Part shown: piece after piece, positions 52,608 to 61,845 of the stretch
How the letters are laid out: the number at the start of each line of letters is the position of its first letter
How positions within the stretch are numbered: the stretch's first letter is position 1
NCBI GenBank assembly: GCA_023417655.1
Contig: JAEZFD010000046.1
Location: 1 to 64,000 of the forward strand
Source: Planctomycetota bacterium
Lineage (GTDB): Bacteria > Planctomycetota > Planctomycetia > Planctomycetales > Planctomycetaceae
DNA length: 64,000 nt
Direction: 5' to 3'
Notes under the pieces: generated by a model
Database searches by the model: none
The model's input: only the letters and a program-made list of their open reading frames with translations
What the model was told of the DNA's origin: nothing
Program-made: the position numbers and the translations under genes

Positions 52608-54696
52608 CTCGGACCAGAGCCCGCTCTTTCTGAAGGATCGCCCATTCGTCATCGGAGATTTGAGTAAGGTCGGATTCCTTCCGATCATCGTGCACGACAA
52701 AGGGGCTCGTAACTCCACGATGCTGCGAGCCTGTTCGCTCAAACCGATAGACGCCTGGCAATGCTGTGTCGCGAAATACCGCGAACGGCAGGTGTCCTTT
52801 CTGCAGAGAAACCGCTGGTTGCCGAACGATGCCCGGACCACTAACCATATAGTTCTCCTGCATTCCCGCTGGCAACGGCAGCAGCAGCGGCATGTTCGTT
52901 TCCACATTGCGTCGCGATTGTTGACCGGCGAGCTGAAATGTCAGTTCATAAAGGAATGGAACGAAGTCACCTTTTGCCGGCAGAGTGGACCAATCGGCAT
53001 CAAGAGGAAAGGCGAGTTGCAGGACCTGTCCCTGTCCGAATTTCCGCGTGACGATCAGCGGGTCACCCTGCGTATTGACCGCAAGAACCTCAACAGGAAA
53101 GTGACCGTTGCTTGTGTCGACCATCGTCAGATCGGGATCTGCTGAAGGCTTCTGATCCTTCGGTGAAGTGGCTGATGGAAGACTCAGTTTCCACCATTTG
53201 TTGAGACGAGTCTGAATCAGATCGACGCCGTTTTCTCTGCGGAATCGATGGAGCCAAGGGGCTTGGAATGATTGGGAGTCGAATTCAGTCGTCTCATTGC
53301 GGCCAGCCTGCTGTTGCTCGCCAAACGTGGCAGGTAGCAAGAACGTTTCACCTTCCTGATCGAGGCGATTCCAGTTCGCGGGGTCAGTACGATCTCCAGG
53401 TGCGATGACCAATCCTCCCCCTTCATTCACAAAAGCGGAGAGTGCTTTCCACTGCCGCGGCGTCAGCGACCGGACGTTGAGAAGAAACACCACTTTCATT
53501 CCAGCTAACTGCTGCTGGGTAAATTTCTCTGCCGGCAGAATGGACGTCTTCACCCAGGCTGACTTCTCGCCCGCGGCATTGAAGGCAGACTGGACATAAA
53601 AGGATTCAGATTGCGTTGGGTCGAGTCGCGCGTCACCATCAAGAATCAGAGCTGGCAATCCGGGTGAAATCGAGACCGCGGCATCAGCCCGATTATCAGC
53701 CGGGAGATGGTCAGGATCGAGCACGATCGACAGGACGAACTCGCCCGGCGTTGCGAATTTCTGCTCGAACTCGACGATTGTTTCTCCGTTTGGAGGAACA
53801 GTGACCCGGACCGGTTCGGCGTCCATGCGCTGGCCGTCGATCTCCAGACGAACCTCCTTCTCGACAGCGACCGTTCCGCCGCTTTGCCGAATCGGGGCTC
53901 GAATCTTCAGTGGAAAACCCGGGACCGTTGTTTCACGGGAGAGCACGGGCAGACCGACTGAGAAATTCTGCAGAGACTGACTTTTCTTTCCCACAGCGAA
54001 GACTTCAATAGTCGGTTCCGTCTGGAATTGAGCCCTCATTTCCTGGAGTCGGTCCCATTCGAGGTCGTCGTGAGAACTCCAGGAATTTGCCTGGCCATCC
54101 GTCAGCAGTACGATCCGCTGCGACGCATTCTTGCCTGTTGAGAGGATGCGAAGGGCGTCTTCCATGGCAGCAATCAGGTTTCCACTCCCTGCTGGATCAG
54201 GGATGGAGGCCATATCTTCGCGAACCCGTCGGAAATCTCCGACCAGTCGGTGGTAGAGTCGTCTGGGGACCTGTCGGGCATCGATGACTGACACCTGGCT
54301 TCCGGGCGGGAGACGTTCCAGGCATTCATAAACAATCTGAATTGCCTGCTGATGGGGCGTTGCAGTACCCCCCTGCCAACCTGTGCTCCCGGAGCCGTCA
54401 ACGATGAAAACAACGTCCTGTGCGCTGCTGGGGCCAAACAGAGAAAGCCATCCTCCGCGTCCCCACGGTTGAGCAATCGCGAGTGCCACGCATGCAATCA
54501 TGGCCATGCGAACAATCAGGAGAAGATAGTCCTGAAGGAAAATGCGACGTCGGGTCCGGTGGCCCAGTTGCAAAAATCGCATTGCCCCCCAAGGAATCAC
54601 AACGTGACGGCGTTGAGAGAGAAGATGGGCCACCACCGGCAGGGAAATCCCTGCCAGTCCGGCCAGCATCGCGAGATTGAAAATCCCGAACTCCAT
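52414..54696 (-). CDS. BatA/VWA-domain membrane protein
   Basis: The 760-residue protein starts with the BatA N-terminal membrane domain (MEFGIFNLAMLAGLAGISLP; LLSQRRHVVIPWGAMRFLQL), helices at about 8-25 and 55-75. A von Willebrand A domain follows with the metal-ion site D100-x-S-x-S (VVFIVDGSGSTGW), then LIAAMEDALRIL and IVLLTDGQANSW. Beta-rich regions (about 250-480) and a Gly-rich flavodoxin-like segment (FVNEGGGLVIAPGDRTDPAN) come next. A C-terminal transmembrane helix (WWLLLLAVMGLLIWEAAL) ends the protein. Such proteins are typical of Bacteroidetes and planctomycetes and are linked to MoxR ATPases and oxidative stress; no MoxR gene adjoins. Its last 194 bases overlap the end of the GT-C gene on the other strand. 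Confidence 0.87.
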   Translation of the reverse strand: MEFGIFNLAMLAGLAGISLPVVAHLLSQRRHVVIPWGAMRFLQLGHRTRRRIFLQDYLLLIVRMAMIACVALAIAQPWGRGGWLSLFGPSSAQDVVFIVDGSGSTGWQGGTATPHQQAIQIVYECLERLPPGSQVSVIDARQVPRRLYHRLVGDFRRVREDMASIPDPAGSGNLIAAMEDALRILSTGKNASQRIVLLTDGQANSWSSHDDLEWDRLQEMRAQFQTEPTIEVFAVGKKSQSLQNFSVGLPVLSRETTVPGFPLKIRAPIRQSGGTVAVEKEVRLEIDGQRMDAEPVRVTVPPNGETIVEFEQKFATPGEFVLSIVLDPDHLPADNRADAAVSISPGLPALILDGDARLDPTQSESFYVQSAFNAAGEKSAWVKTSILPAEKFTQQQLAGMKVVFLLNVRSLTPRQWKALSAFVNEGGGLVIAPGDRTDPANWNRLDQEGETFLLPATFGEQQQAGRNETTEFDSQSFQAPWLHRFRRENGVDLIQTRLNKWWKLSLPSATSPKDQKPSADPDLTMVDTSNGHFPVEVLAVNTQGDPLIVTRKFGQGQVLQLAFPLDADWSTLPAKGDFVPFLYELTFQLAGQQSRRNVETNMPLLLPLPAGMQENYMVSGPGIVRQPAVSLQKGHLPFAVFRDTALPGVYRFERTGSQHRGVTSPFVVHDDRKESDLTQISDDEWAILQKERALVRVMNSGDLMTLQTSERPRVEFWWLLLLAVMGLLIWEAALTRRMVQGGHQAAEVPTTPVAATAESA

Positions 54697-55099
54697 CCGC
54701 TGCCTTCACTTGTAGAACTTGATAGGCAAATTGCCCGACAGGAATACTGCCGGAGACTGGCTGGTGGAAGAAGGGCAATGCAGAAAAAATCAACGGAGCC
54801 TGTCCACGTGTCCCCCCCGGTTTGCAAAGTCTACAAAAAACAGTCGACCGATGCAGTTGCGTCGCGCCAGTTGGTCCGCTATTCTTTTCCGCTTCCATTG
54901 CCAGAAGTTGGTAATGGGACTGCTCGAACACGATTTCTCAGGCTTGCCGGGAACACGTGTCGGTTGAGCCTCCAGGTGAAAAACCTTCTGACGTTACGGA
55001 AGAGTTGCTTCACACGGACACGGATGGGTCGCAGGGACCGAGCCGGCAAAGACTCCGCGTGGGTTTCCCCAGGCGGAAAACCAGATAACGCATTGAGGT
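54697..55099. other. divergent region before rplM
   Basis: A 403-base gap between the minus-strand BatA gene and rplM. It should hold the ribosomal operon promoter and leader. Frames crossing it look like shadows. No recognised riboswitch or protein-binding leader was found. Confidence 0.4.
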
Positions 55100-55591
55100 A
55101 TGACCGTGAAAACGGTGCAAAAATCATTTGTCGCCAAGAAAGAAACCGTTTCTCCGGAATGGTTCATCATCGACGGAGACAACGAGGTCGTCGGCCGTCT
55201 GGCATCTCGCATTGCGACTGTCCTGATGGGCAAGCACAAGCCGGGCTACACTCCGCACGTTGATACAGGTGACTTTGTCATCGTGCTGAACTGCAATCAG
55301 GTTCGGTTCACCGGCAAGGCCGTCGCCGATGCAGACAACCCGTACTTCACCAAGAAGACCATGGTGAAGGAATACGACCACTGGACAGGTTATCCAGGTG
55401 GACGTCGGGTCGAAACTGCCGCCGAGTTGCTCGTCCGGCACCCCGAAAAAGTTCTCAGCGAAGCTGTTCGCCGCATGCTCCCAAAGAGCAAGCTCGGCCG
55501 GAAGATGCTTTCCAAGCTGAAACTCTATGTTGGAACTGACCACCCACATCAGGCTCAGTCTCCAACGCCTTTTCCTGAGTACGTGAAGTAA
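55100..55591 (+). CDS. rplM: ribosomal protein L13
   Basis: The 163-residue protein has the L13 core: EWFIIDGDNEVVGRLASRIA, GKHKPGYTPHVDTGDFVIVL, MVKEYDHWTGYPGGRRVETA, LLVRHPEKVLSEAVRRMLPK and LKLYVGTDHPHQAQSPTPFP. It assembles early into the large subunit. Its extra N-terminal residues and longer C-terminus make it about 20 residues longer than the E. coli protein. The start is uncertain: GAGGT abuts the ATG at 55100, which is too close, while it is well placed for a GTG at 55106 (MKTVQKSFVAKK). I give the ATG coordinate. rpsI and rpmA follow in the same direction. Confidence 0.95.
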   Translation: MTVKTVQKSFVAKKETVSPEWFIIDGDNEVVGRLASRIATVLMGKHKPGYTPHVDTGDFVIVLNCNQVRFTGKAVADADNPYFTKKTMVKEYDHWTGYPGGRRVETAAELLVRHPEKVLSEAVRRMLPKSKLGRKMLSKLKLYVGTDHPHQAQSPTPFPEYVK

Positions 55592-55766
55592 TCAGGAAAG
55601 ATCATCCGTCTCGGAATTCGCACTTCGAAGCGCAAACGAAATTCTGAAACGGTGAAACTGGAAGGGATGCCGTCAGCTCCGGCTTGTGACACACAGGCAG
55701 TAAGCGACTGACGCAGTTACGGATCGACGCTTCAAATTTTCATCGACAGGACCGCAGGATTCAGAC

Positions 55767-56291
55767 ATGTCGGCAGACGACAATACTCCAGAACTCGAAT
55801 CAGCCAACCTGGCTTCTGGCTTGGACATCGGCAGTGAAGCCGAAGCCACGACCTCGGAACCCGCTCCATACTTTGAACCGACGATTCGGGGAAAAGTGGA
55901 TCGTTTCGGCGTGTGCTGGGGAACAGGTCGTCGTAAGACGGCTGTCGCTCGCGTCCGCCTGAAGGACGGATCCGGCAGTTTCACTGTGAACGGGCGGCCG
56001 CTCGAAGAGTACTTCCCGGTCGAACGCGATCTGGGCATGATCAATGCCCCGCTTAAGGCAACCAGCATGCTGGGCAAAGTTGACATTGACGTCTCCGTCA
56101 ATGGCGGCGGCCCGACCGGCCAGACCGGTGCAGTTGTTCTGGGGATCGCCCGCGCCCTGCAGGCCAAGAATCCTGCTCTGCATCCGACACTGAGCGAAGG
56201 GGGCTTCCTCACTCGCGACAGCCGCATGGTGGAACGTAAGAAGTACGGCCGCAAAGGTGCTCGCCGCAGCTTCCAGTTCTCCAAGCGTTAA
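55767..56291 (+). CDS. rpsI: ribosomal protein S9 with acidic N-terminal extension
   Basis: The 174-residue protein has the S9 core from about residue 50: WGTGRRKTAVARVRLKDGSG, GGGPTGQTGAVVLGIARAL and the C-terminus GRKGARRSFQFSKR, whose last Lys-Arg reaches the decoding site. Typical S9 has about 130 residues, so the first 45 (MSADDNTPELESANLASGLD, Glu/Asp/Ser-rich) are an extra acidic extension. AGGA seven bases before the ATG supports the long start. It lies 175 bp after rplM, as the L13-S9 pair does in most bacteria. Confidence 0.95.
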   Translation: MSADDNTPELESANLASGLDIGSEAEATTSEPAPYFEPTIRGKVDRFGVCWGTGRRKTAVARVRLKDGSGSFTVNGRPLEEYFPVERDLGMINAPLKATSMLGKVDIDVSVNGGGPTGQTGAVVLGIARALQAKNPALHPTLSEGGFLTRDSRMVERKKYGRKGARRSFQFSKR

Positions 56292-56345
56292 TCGCTTCGT
56301 GTTCAGCCCCATTTCATTGGTCTTTGAAACAATTCAGGTGTTGCC

Positions 56346-56600
56346 ATGGCACATAAGAAGGGACAGGGTTCGACCCGGAACGGTCGTGACTCCAATCCAC
56401 AGTATCGCGGTGTGAAGAAGTTCGGCGGCGAAGCCGTGATTCCAGGGAACATTCTCGTCCGTCAGTGCGGAACGAAGTGGCACCCAGGCAAGAACGTCGG
56501 CATGGGCAAAGACTACACGCTGTTCGCACTCATTGAAGGCAACGTTGTCTTTGATCGTGGCGGCCGTCGTATCAACGTCGTTGCTCCGTCAGCCAACTAA
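56346..56600 (+). CDS. rpmA: ribosomal protein L27
   Basis: The 84-residue protein reads MAHKKGQGSTRNGRDSNPQY and RGVKKFGGEAVIPGNILVRQ, the standard L27 (its N-terminal residues reach the peptidyl-transferase centre; no leader peptide like that of Firmicutes is present). CAGGT precedes the ATG by six bases. It usually follows rplU (L21) in bacteria; here it follows rpsI by 54 bp, and L21 is not in this window. A perfect terminator follows the gene. Confidence 0.97.
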   Translation: MAHKKGQGSTRNGRDSNPQYRGVKKFGGEAVIPGNILVRQCGTKWHPGKNVGMGKDYTLFALIEGNVVFDRGGRRINVVAPSAN

Positions 56601-56624
56601 TCGCTCTTTCAGCGAATCAGTTCA

Positions 56625-56655
56625 AACGCCTGTTGCTTGCAACAGGCGTTTTTTA
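56625..56655 (+). terminator. intrinsic terminator of the rplM-rpsI-rpmA run
   Basis: AACGCCTGTT (56625-56634) pairs perfectly with AACAGGCGTT (56641-56650) around a six-base loop and is followed by TTTTATT. It lies 25 bp after the rpmA stop, which supports a three-gene transcript. Confidence 0.93.
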
Positions 56656-56701
56656 TTGCGCTACGACCAGACTACCACCAGACAGAGCGGATTGTTCGCA
56701 G

Positions 56702-57181
56702 TCAATTTCGATAGAAGTCGATCCATTGCAACGTGATTGATTTGGGGTTGTCGGCGAAGATCGTTTTCGGAAGTGTGATCTCCTTCAAATCCTCTCTGCT
56801 TGTGATGGGCATCCAGTATTCACTCTTCTGATCGAGTGGAGAGTTCTCATGGTCCGTTCGCCATAAGCGAGCGATCCCGTCACTCGTGGAAACAGAAGCC
56901 GAGATGGACAAGCTGCCACACCTGACCTGAAAGTTCTCGAGACCACGCAGGTGGAGCCGTAACTTCAAAGACTCCGGCCATTTCTCCCTAACTCTTTCAA
57001 TCGTCGCTCCGCTGATCCCCTCTGGGCTGTGAATGGAGATGACTGTCGTCGCCTCTTCCGTCGTGAGCTCGATGCGGTCAGTCGCTTTTCGAGGCGTCAC
57101 TTTCACGCTGGCTTTGTCATCTGCTGCCCGGAGTTGAGTGATTGTCAGAAGTGTCAGCAGCATTGCGAGGCGAGTGACCAT
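56702..57181 (-). CDS. small exported hypothetical protein
   Basis: 159 residues from the ATG at 57179-57181 (MVTRLAMLLTLLTITQLRAA, signal peptide; GGAG seven bases upstream); an earlier in-frame start adds eight residues. The mature part is beta-rich (DRIELTTEEATTVISIHSPE, WPESLKLRLHLRGLENFQVR) and ends in TLQWIDFYRN. Similar planctomycete proteins exist in my memory of the pattern but I assign no function. The location is periplasmic or extracellular. It is flanked by the L27 terminator and the DUF1501 gene, both pointing to other transcripts. Confidence 0.7.
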   Translation of the reverse strand: MVTRLAMLLTLLTITQLRAADDKASVKVTPRKATDRIELTTEEATTVISIHSPEGISGATIERVREKWPESLKLRLHLRGLENFQVRCGSLSISASVSTSDGIARLWRTDHENSPLDQKSEYWMPITSREDLKEITLPKTIFADNPKSITLQWIDFYRN

Positions 57182-57322
57182 GAATTTTCTCCGGAGGTGC
57201 GTCACCGAGGGAGGCCCTCGTTCATTGGAGCGCGGCCGCGGAGTGCATGTGGGAGCCGGACCTGACTCCCGAATAAAAAGTGATCGGGCCGTTTGGTCCC
57301 TGTCGCAAAGTCGGCGTGTGTC

Positions 57323-58735
57323 CTATGCGAGGATATCATGGACGACGTTTCCGAAGACATCCGTCAGGCGATAGTCGCGACCGCTGTGTCGGTAGGTCAG
57401 CCGTGTGTGATCAAGGCCCAATTGGTGCAGGATCGTGGCGTGCAGGTCATGGACATGCACTCTTTTGTCGGCGACCGAGATGCCATAGTCATCGGATGCG
57501 CCGTACGCGATGCCACCTTTGACGCCCGCACCGGCGATCCAACTGGAGAAGACCATCGGATGATGATCGCGCCCCTTGGCATCTTTCTCGGCCATATAGG
57601 GGGTTCGTCCGAATTCCGTGGTCCAGACGACGAGCGTTTCTTCAAACAGGCCGCGTTGTTTGAGATCGCGAATCAGCGCGGCAATCGGCTGATCGACGTT
57701 TTTGGCGAGACGCTCATGATTCTTCATGTCGCTATGATCGTCCCAGTTCTTCGTGGAACCCACGTCGATGCATTCGACGAAGCGGACTCCTTTCTCGACC
57801 ATACGTCGGGCGATCAGGCAGTTCCATCCGAAGTGCGATGTCTCACCCGGCTTCAAGCCGTACATCTGCAGAGTCGCCTCTGTTTCACCTGAGAGGTCAA
57901 AGACCTCGGGGGCCTGTGACTGCATCCCGAACGCGGTTTCGAAAGACCGGATGCGTGCTTCCAGCTGATCGTCGTATGCGGCAGCAGCGAGATGGGTCTG
58001 ATTCAGCTGATTCAGCAGGTCCAGTTCCATCGACTGCAGTTCACTACGCGTAATGCGCGGGTGCATGTTGGCGATGGGCATTTCCCCCGGGAAGACCTGG
58101 AGTCCCTGATGGCAGCCGGGGAGAAAGTCATTGTTCCAGTTCTGGCCGCGGGCGTAGGGTGTCGCGTTGGTGATGACGACGAACGACGGGAGATTCCGGT
58201 TTTCCGTCCCCAGTCCATAGCTGATCCAGGAGCCCATGCTCGGCCGAGCAAAACTGAACGACCCGGTATGCATGCCGAGAGTCGCCTCGTAATGGGCGAT
58301 GTGATCAGTGGTCATCGAGCGGATGACGGCGATGTCATCGATTACCTCTCCGACGTGCGGGAACAGATCACTGACTTCGATGCCGCATTTCCCACGAGGA
58401 CGAAATTCCCACTGGGCTGCTTTGAGATGCTGCTGGAACTCGCCGAGATGCCCCCGGTAGTTGTGAACTTTGAGTGTTTTGTTGTGGTCTTCGGTGAGCT
58501 TCGGCTTCGGGTCAAAGGTGTCGACATGCGAAACACCGCCGCCCATGAACAGGAAAATGACATTCTTCGCCTTGGCCGGGAAATGCGGTGACTGAGGAGC
58601 GAGTGGATTCGCTGCGCTGCTCTGCCGGGGGGCCGCCGATGCTTCCGAGAGCATTCCCGAGAGTGCGAGCATCCCGAAACCACCGGCCGCATGCGTTAGC
58701 ATCCGTCGGCGGGACAGTAGTGGATTGGAAAACAT
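57323..58735 (-). CDS. DUF1501 family protein
   Basis: 470 residues. A Tat-type signal (SRRRMLTHAAGGFGMLALSG) leads to the DUF1501 domain: VIFLFMGGGVSHVDTFDPKP, IAVIRSMTTDHIAHYEATLG, LPSFVVITNATPYARGQNWN, DHSDMKNHERLAKNVDQPIA, LVVWTTEFGRTPYMAEKDAK and GRDHHPMVFSSWIAGAGVKG. The fold is that of alkaline phosphatase/sulfatase-like metalloenzymes, with His/Asp metal sites (HVDTFDP; EFGRTP; GRDHHP). Planctomycetes carry many copies, nearly always paired with a PSCyt1/DUF1549 gene, as here (56 bp apart). The substrate is unknown, and an exported polymer-degradation role is often suspected. Confidence 0.9.
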   Translation of the reverse strand: MFSNPLLSRRRMLTHAAGGFGMLALSGMLSEASAAPRQSSAANPLAPQSPHFPAKAKNVIFLFMGGGVSHVDTFDPKPKLTEDHNKTLKVHNYRGHLGEFQQHLKAAQWEFRPRGKCGIEVSDLFPHVGEVIDDIAVIRSMTTDHIAHYEATLGMHTGSFSFARPSMGSWISYGLGTENRNLPSFVVITNATPYARGQNWNNDFLPGCHQGLQVFPGEMPIANMHPRITRSELQSMELDLLNQLNQTHLAAAAYDDQLEARIRSFETAFGMQSQAPEVFDLSGETEATLQMYGLKPGETSHFGWNCLIARRMVEKGVRFVECIDVGSTKNWDDHSDMKNHERLAKNVDQPIAALIRDLKQRGLFEETLVVWTTEFGRTPYMAEKDAKGRDHHPMVFSSWIAGAGVKGGIAYGASDDYGISVADKRVHVHDLHATILHQLGLDHTRLTYRHSGRDYRLTDVFGNVVHDILA

Positions 58736-58791
58736 GGCGTTCTCTCCGTGCGGAGGTTCAGGCGGCGACGATCTGGTGGGGGCCTGACAGG

Positions 58792-61700
58792 TCAGTTCAG
58801 GTGCAGAAATTCATTGCTGCACAAGATCGCTCGAACGTATGCCGCCAGACTGACAACAGGCTCATCCGTGTTGGCTGTCTGTCGATACTGGCGTTGGAAT
58901 TCCTGTGCGGCATGGAGTTCCTCAGTGGTCGGGCGACGGGAATACGCTTCTTTGAACAGTCGAACAATCTGATCCTGTGGAACAGGAACCTCGTCGATGA
59001 GTCTCCGGGCATAAGCCATTGAACGCTGGTGCAGGAACTCGTCGTTCATCATGAACAGGGCTTGCGAGGGCGAGACCGTGAGTTCGCGTTTTCCAGTGGT
59101 CGCATTGGTATCCGGGCCGTCGAACAACGCCAGAAACGGATGTCGTTTGATCCGCTGAGTCATCAGGTAAACCGTCCGCTGATTGGAGGGGAACACAGCA
59201 TCAAACGGGTTGTGCTGGCTGAATTTCCACGACGGAATCGGCGGGAAAGGGTGAGGGCCACCACTGTTGAGATCCAGTTCACCGCTGAGTCGCAGCCAGG
59301 TATCACGCAGTGATTCGGCGTCGAGGCGACGACGGAGATGTCGCGCAAACAGGTCGTTCGCCGGATCGATCTCTTTGAGATTGGCTCGATCATCCGCAGA
59401 GAGACGATAAGCATTAGAGGTCAGGATCAGGCCATGCATCGTCTTGATCGAATAGCCTGACTCCGCAAACTGTGTTGCCAGAAAGTCGAGCAACTCAGGG
59501 TGAGTCGGCGGTGCACCTCGAACTCCGAAATCGTTCGGAGTTGAGACGATGCCACGACCGAAATGGTAATACCAGATCCGGTTCACCATCACGCGAGCGG
59601 TCAGGGGATTCTGCGGTGACGTGAGCCATCCCGCGAGCTCGCGGCGTCCGCTTTCAGTGCAGTCGGCAGGGAGTTGTTCTCCGCCGAGAATCTCCAGGAA
59701 TCCTCGCGGAGCCTCTGGCCCCAGCCGGTCAGGTTCGCCCCGGAGTTGAATCTTCGCATTCGCTGGCGTTCCTTCACGAACTCCATAAACAGTCGGGTAG
59801 ACCGGCTGAAGTGTGAGTGCTTCTTTCTGTTTCTTCACCGGTTCAAGCTGAGCAGTCAGCTGCTGCCTCGTTTCTGGGACGGATTGCCCGTTCGCAGGCG
59901 CGACGTGCATCGCCGGAAGGAAAGGGCTCTTTGAAATCGCGAAGTTATCGAGCTGACGTTCCGGACGATTACCTGTCTGGCCCGGGACATGACCATCGAC
60001 GACCCAGGAATTGGCAATGCCGTCCCAGCGAGGGTTGAATGGAATGGCCGGGAAGGTCCATTGCTCCGTCGCGCTCGCGAGGACGCCGGAAAACTGCTTC
60101 GCTGACCAGTTCACCGTCACTTGCAAGTTGTACCACACCCCGGATTGCAGCGGGGCGATCTCTTTGAACCCCTCGCCTTCCCGCACAGCAAACCGGTTGC
60201 TGTTCATGAAGAGTTCAACCGCTGGAGAAAATCCGTTCTCAGGGTGATCGAGTGCGATGCGGTGATCAGCCTCGCCGCGTGTTTCCTCACTCACGTTACA
60301 GAAGTCAATATTGAGATAGAGAGGCGACGTTGTGTCCGGGGTGTGAACAGGAATCGGACGGCGAATGCCGAGGTTCCTAGGAGACTTCGGCAGCTGAACC
60401 GACTTCGAGCCCTGAGAGAAAACATTGGTAAACGGGCTCGATGCGGTCGAGATCAGCGTCGCTTCTTTGTCCCGCTTCCATCGATCCGGAATCGAGTCAG
60501 TCCCTTCGAAGCTCCCCTCGAGATTGATCAGCGGAAGTTCCAGTTCAGCGAGGCGACTGTCAAGTTCTTCGAGCTTCTGCTTCCGTTCCTGTTCGAGCTG
60601 CGCGGCAATATGAGGAGGGACGGCGGGAACCAGATCCTTCGGGTAGCGGACTTCTTCAGCCCCGGGAAAGGTGAACTTCGAACTCGAGAAGATGCCATAG
60701 AGTGAGTAATAGTCCTTCGCCGAGATCGGTTCGAACTTGTGATCGTGACAGCGAGCACATCCGATCGACAGCCCCAGCACCGACTGGCCCATCGTGTCGA
60801 GCAGATCCTGAATTGTCAGGTGGAAGTAGTGAAAGTTGGTGTCGTTGTACCCGAAGCGACGGGCCAGCGCGAGGTGTGTGGTCGCCGTGATCAGTTCTTC
60901 ATACTGCTCTGGCGGAGCGTCTTTTGCGAGCAGGTCGCCGGCATACTGTTCCCGCAGGAACTGAGTATAAGGCTTGTCATCATTGAAAGACTTGATGATA
61001 TAGTTGCGATACTTGTAGGCATCCGGCAGCGGATAATCACTGGCATCCCCGGCGGTGTCGGCATAGCGGATCACATCCATCCAGTGGCGTCCCCAACGCT
61101 CTCCATAATGCGGCGATGCCAGCAGTCGTTCGATCACTTTCTTCCACGCGTCGGGTGAGTTGTCTGCGAGGAATTGATCAAGCTCCTCCTCCGTTGGGGG
61201 AAGTCCGGTCAGATCGAAGGTCACCCGACGTAACAGCGTCCCGCGGTCGGCCAATTGCCCGGGAGAGATTGGAATGGACTGCCAGCGGGAATAGAGAAAG
61301 CGATCAATTGGATTACTGTTCCACTGCGGATCGTCGATCGCGGGAGGAGCCTCTTTCTTCACAGGACGGAACGCCCAGTGATTCCGCTGTTCGTCCGTGA
61401 TGTGGAAGATTTTTGACTTCGGGGCTTCCGTGGGAGTGCCGGTTTCTTCGCCGGGCCAGGGAAGTCCCATTTCGACCCAGCGCACGAACTTATCAATGTC
61501 AGTCTGCGGGAGCTTGCCGTTAGGCGGCATCTCGATCTCGCGATACTGAACGGCTTGAATCAGCAGGCTCTCACCGGGCTTGTTCGGCATCGCGGCGGGA
61601 CCGCTCGCCCCACCATTGAGAAGATGGGCTCGTCCGTCCAGTCTCAGTTCGCCTTCGGTCGTTTTCTCACTATGGCATTCAAAGCAATGCTTGATCAGCA

Positions 61701-61845
61701 GCGGACGAATTTCGTTTTCGAAGAAGTCCGCCTGTTCCCGGGTGACTTCCATCGGGCCAGCGGCGCGGAGGGAATGTCCGCCGGACAGCACGACGAGCAG
61801 GAGCAACGGTGCCGTGAGCAGTGAGGCTCGCATCTTTGACAGCAT
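58792..61845 (-). CDS. PSCyt1-DUF1549-DUF1553 exported protein
   Basis: 1017 residues from the ATG at 61843-61845 (AGGAG five bases upstream). After the signal peptide comes the planctomycete cytochrome-like PSCyt1 domain (KHCFECHSEKTTEGELRLDG, C54-x-x-C57-H58, then IEMPPNGKLPQTDIDKFVRW). DUF1549 follows at about 165-375 (PIDRFLYSRWQSIP, VTFDLTGLPPTEEELDQFLA, YGERWGRHWMDVIRYADTAG). A beta-rich LamG-like region lies at about 440-640. DUF1553 fills about 690-1000 (LGPEAPRGFLEILGGEQLPA, RVMVNRIWYYHFGRGIVSTP). The CxxCH suggests haem binding. The paired DUF1501 gene lies downstream. The usual interpretation is an exported polysaccharide-processing complex, which remains unproven. Confidence 0.93.
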   Translation of the reverse strand: MLSKMRASLLTAPLLLLVVLSGGHSLRAAGPMEVTREQADFFENEIRPLLIKHCFECHSEKTTEGELRLDGRAHLLNGGASGPAAMPNKPGESLLIQAVQYREIEMPPNGKLPQTDIDKFVRWVEMGLPWPGEETGTPTEAPKSKIFHITDEQRNHWAFRPVKKEAPPAIDDPQWNSNPIDRFLYSRWQSIPISPGQLADRGTLLRRVTFDLTGLPPTEEELDQFLADNSPDAWKKVIERLLASPHYGERWGRHWMDVIRYADTAGDASDYPLPDAYKYRNYIIKSFNDDKPYTQFLREQYAGDLLAKDAPPEQYEELITATTHLALARRFGYNDTNFHYFHLTIQDLLDTMGQSVLGLSIGCARCHDHKFEPISAKDYYSLYGIFSSSKFTFPGAEEVRYPKDLVPAVPPHIAAQLEQERKQKLEELDSRLAELELPLINLEGSFEGTDSIPDRWKRDKEATLISTASSPFTNVFSQGSKSVQLPKSPRNLGIRRPIPVHTPDTTSPLYLNIDFCNVSEETRGEADHRIALDHPENGFSPAVELFMNSNRFAVREGEGFKEIAPLQSGVWYNLQVTVNWSAKQFSGVLASATEQWTFPAIPFNPRWDGIANSWVVDGHVPGQTGNRPERQLDNFAISKSPFLPAMHVAPANGQSVPETRQQLTAQLEPVKKQKEALTLQPVYPTVYGVREGTPANAKIQLRGEPDRLGPEAPRGFLEILGGEQLPADCTESGRRELAGWLTSPQNPLTARVMVNRIWYYHFGRGIVSTPNDFGVRGAPPTHPELLDFLATQFAESGYSIKTMHGLILTSNAYRLSADDRANLKEIDPANDLFARHLRRRLDAESLRDTWLRLSGELDLNSGGPHPFPPIPSWKFSQHNPFDAVFPSNQRTVYLMTQRIKRHPFLALFDGPDTNATTGKRELTVSPSQALFMMNDEFLHQRSMAYARRLIDEVPVPQDQIVRLFKEAYSRRPTTEELHAAQEFQRQYRQTANTDEPVVSLAAYVRAILCSNEFLHLN

